Shown here in pieces: positions 4,882-5,887 of a stretch of 5,887 bases of DNA (its first letter is position 1; each line of letters opens with the position of its first letter). Under the pieces are notes generated by a model. The model ran no database searches and was not told where the DNA came from. It saw only the letters and a program-made list of their open reading frames with translations. Position numbers and translations under genes: made by a program. Source of the stretch: an uncultured Faecalibacterium sp. (GTDB lineage: Bacteria > Bacillota > Clostridia > Oscillospirales > Ruminococcaceae); contig CABQHF010000136.1 in NCBI GenBank assembly GCA_902463905.1, forward strand, positions 1 to 5,887. The letters are read 5' to 3'.

Positions 4882-5887
4882 ATGACAACGACCATCCAGA
4901 ACCTTGACGATCTGCAGGACCGCCGCATCATGATGGACCGGGACGTGCCGCCCTACGGCTACGCCTTCGTCATCCTGGTGGGCATCTTCATGATCTTTTT
5001 GGCAGTGTGGAGCACCCACACCAACCGCATCTATGTCAGCCAGAACAGCGGCACTGTGCAGGCCAGCAACAAGACCTACATCATGTCCAGCTATTCCGGC
5101 ACCCTCACCGAGCTGTACATCTCTGAGGGCAGCTATGTGAACGAGGGCGACCTCGTGGCCCACATCAAGAGCACCGACCTGGATATGCAGCAGGACAACC
5201 TGGAAAGCCAGCTCAAGATCTACCAGACCCAGGTGGACCAGTACAATAAGCTGCTGCAGTGCATCCAGGATGACACCAACTACTTCAGCGAGACCAGCGC
5301 CGAGGATCAGCCCTACTACTACCAGTACGAGACCTACAAGAGCCAAGTGGAGCAGAAGGCCTTTGACGCCTCGGCCTATCAGGCTGCCGGTTATTCCGAT
5401 GCCCAGATCAAGACCCTGATGGAGCAGAACCAGAGCGAGATCCAGGCTCTGTACTACTCCACCATGCAGTCCATCTCCCAGAGCATCACCAGCGCCCAGA
5501 GCAACGTGGACAACGTGCAGGCGCAGCTCGACGCACTGAACACTGGCGCCAACGATTACTACCTGTATGCCCCCACCTCCGGCGTGATCCACATGGATTC
5601 TCCCTATAAGGAGGGCATGGTGCTGAGCGCAGGCTCTGCCCTGGCTACCGTTGCCAGCGAGAACGATGATCTGGAGATCGTGGCCATGGTCACCGTGAAC
5701 GACCGCCCGCTGCTCCATGTGGGCGACCCGTGCAAGATCGCCATCACCGGCCTGTCGGAGTACTCCTACGGCACCCTCACCGGCACCGTGACCGCCATTG
5801 ACAGCGACGTGACGTCCAGCACCAATGGTTCCTACTACAAGATGACCATCAAGCCCGACAGCACCTATGTGGTGAGCCGCAGCGGCG
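4882..5887 (+). CDS. HlyD-family membrane fusion (periplasmic-adaptor-like) protein, 3' end outside window
   Basis: 335 complete codons are visible with no stop before the window edge. A short cytoplasmic N-terminus (1-25) is followed by one membrane segment (about 26-43, YGYAFVILVGIFMIFLAVW). Next are the first half of a lipoyl-like domain (about 55-96; SGTLTELYISEGSYVNEGDLVAHI), a coiled-coil hairpin (about 97-225, rich in Gln, Ser and Tyr, with an aromatic patch QPYYYQYETY near 143-152), the second lipoyl half (229-260; LYAPTSGVI) and the start of the beta-barrel domain. Such proteins pair with C39 ABC exporters in Gram-positive bacteriocin export and anchor in the membrane facing outward. 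The ATG lies 2 bases after the previous stop codon; the nearest Shine-Dalgarno is a weak GGAG (4867-4870) 11 bases upstream, so translation probably depends on coupling to the GyrI-like gene. Identity is strong; the partnership with the upstream exporter is inferred from position. Confidence 0.92.
   Translation, partial: MTTTIQNLDDLQDRRIMMDRDVPPYGYAFVILVGIFMIFLAVWSTHTNRIYVSQNSGTVQASNKTYIMSSYSGTLTELYISEGSYVNEGDLVAHIKSTDLDMQQDNLESQLKIYQTQVDQYNKLLQCIQDDTNYFSETSAEDQPYYYQYETYKSQVEQKAFDASAYQAAGYSDAQIKTLMEQNQSEIQALYYSTMQSISQSITSAQSNVDNVQAQLDALNTGANDYYLYAPTSGVIHMDSPYKEGMVLSAGSALATVASENDDLEIVAMVTVNDRPLLHVGDPCKIAITGLSEYSYGTLTGTVTAIDSDVTSSTNGSYYKMTIKPDSTYVVSRSG

Noticed and set aside
4831..5718. 295-codon open frame on the minus strand
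   Set aside because: It is antisense to the HlyD-like gene, with a repetitive Val/Leu/Gly/His composition typical of a shadow frame.

Overview
The window looks like chromosomal DNA from a gut clostridium of the Faecalibacterium prausnitzii group. It is GC-rich with strong C/G bias at third codon positions, it has a low-GC-type Gram-positive promoter and AGGAG-like ribosome binding sites, and it carries a double-glycine leader protein that I recognise as a member of the Faecalibacterium MAM (microbial anti-inflammatory molecule) family. The taxon and the MAM name rest on memory of those sequences, not on a search.

Layout. Bases 1-464 are the 3' end of the housekeeping GTPase gene typA/bipA, closed by a strong intrinsic terminator (494-530). 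A consensus promoter (562-590) drives a single tRNA-Asn(GTT) gene (616-692), which has its own terminator (697-730). An AT-richer leader follows with a second good promoter (806-834). Then come a C39-peptidase ABC exporter (1004-3409), the MAM-like precursor with a GG leader (3515-3985), a long non-coding stretch with a terminator (4238-4278) and several inverted repeats, a small GyrI/AraC-effector-domain-like protein (4424-4879), and the start of an HlyD-type membrane fusion protein that runs off the window (4882-5887).

How the parts fit. The exporter has an intact Cys14/His92/Asp139 peptidase triad and an intact ATPase domain, so it should cut the precursor after its Gly-Gly motif and export the 135-residue remainder. 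The HlyD-like protein is the usual accessory partner of such exporters. The GyrI-like protein is translated almost overlapping it (2-base gap) and may be a ligand-sensing or accessory protein of the same pathway. The exporter and precursor probably form one transcript ending at 4278. The last two genes sit beyond that terminator and need read-through or a promoter I could not identify.

The most unusual feature is a pair of related non-coding elements, one on each side of the precursor gene (3418-3480 and 4056-4116). Each consists of two consecutive hairpins, and all four hairpins are capped by the hexaloop (A/T)GCGCA. The stems differ between the copies but stay paired, which is what a selected structure would show. 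A second structured region (4282-4371), upstream of the GyrI-like gene, can fold in two mutually exclusive ways.
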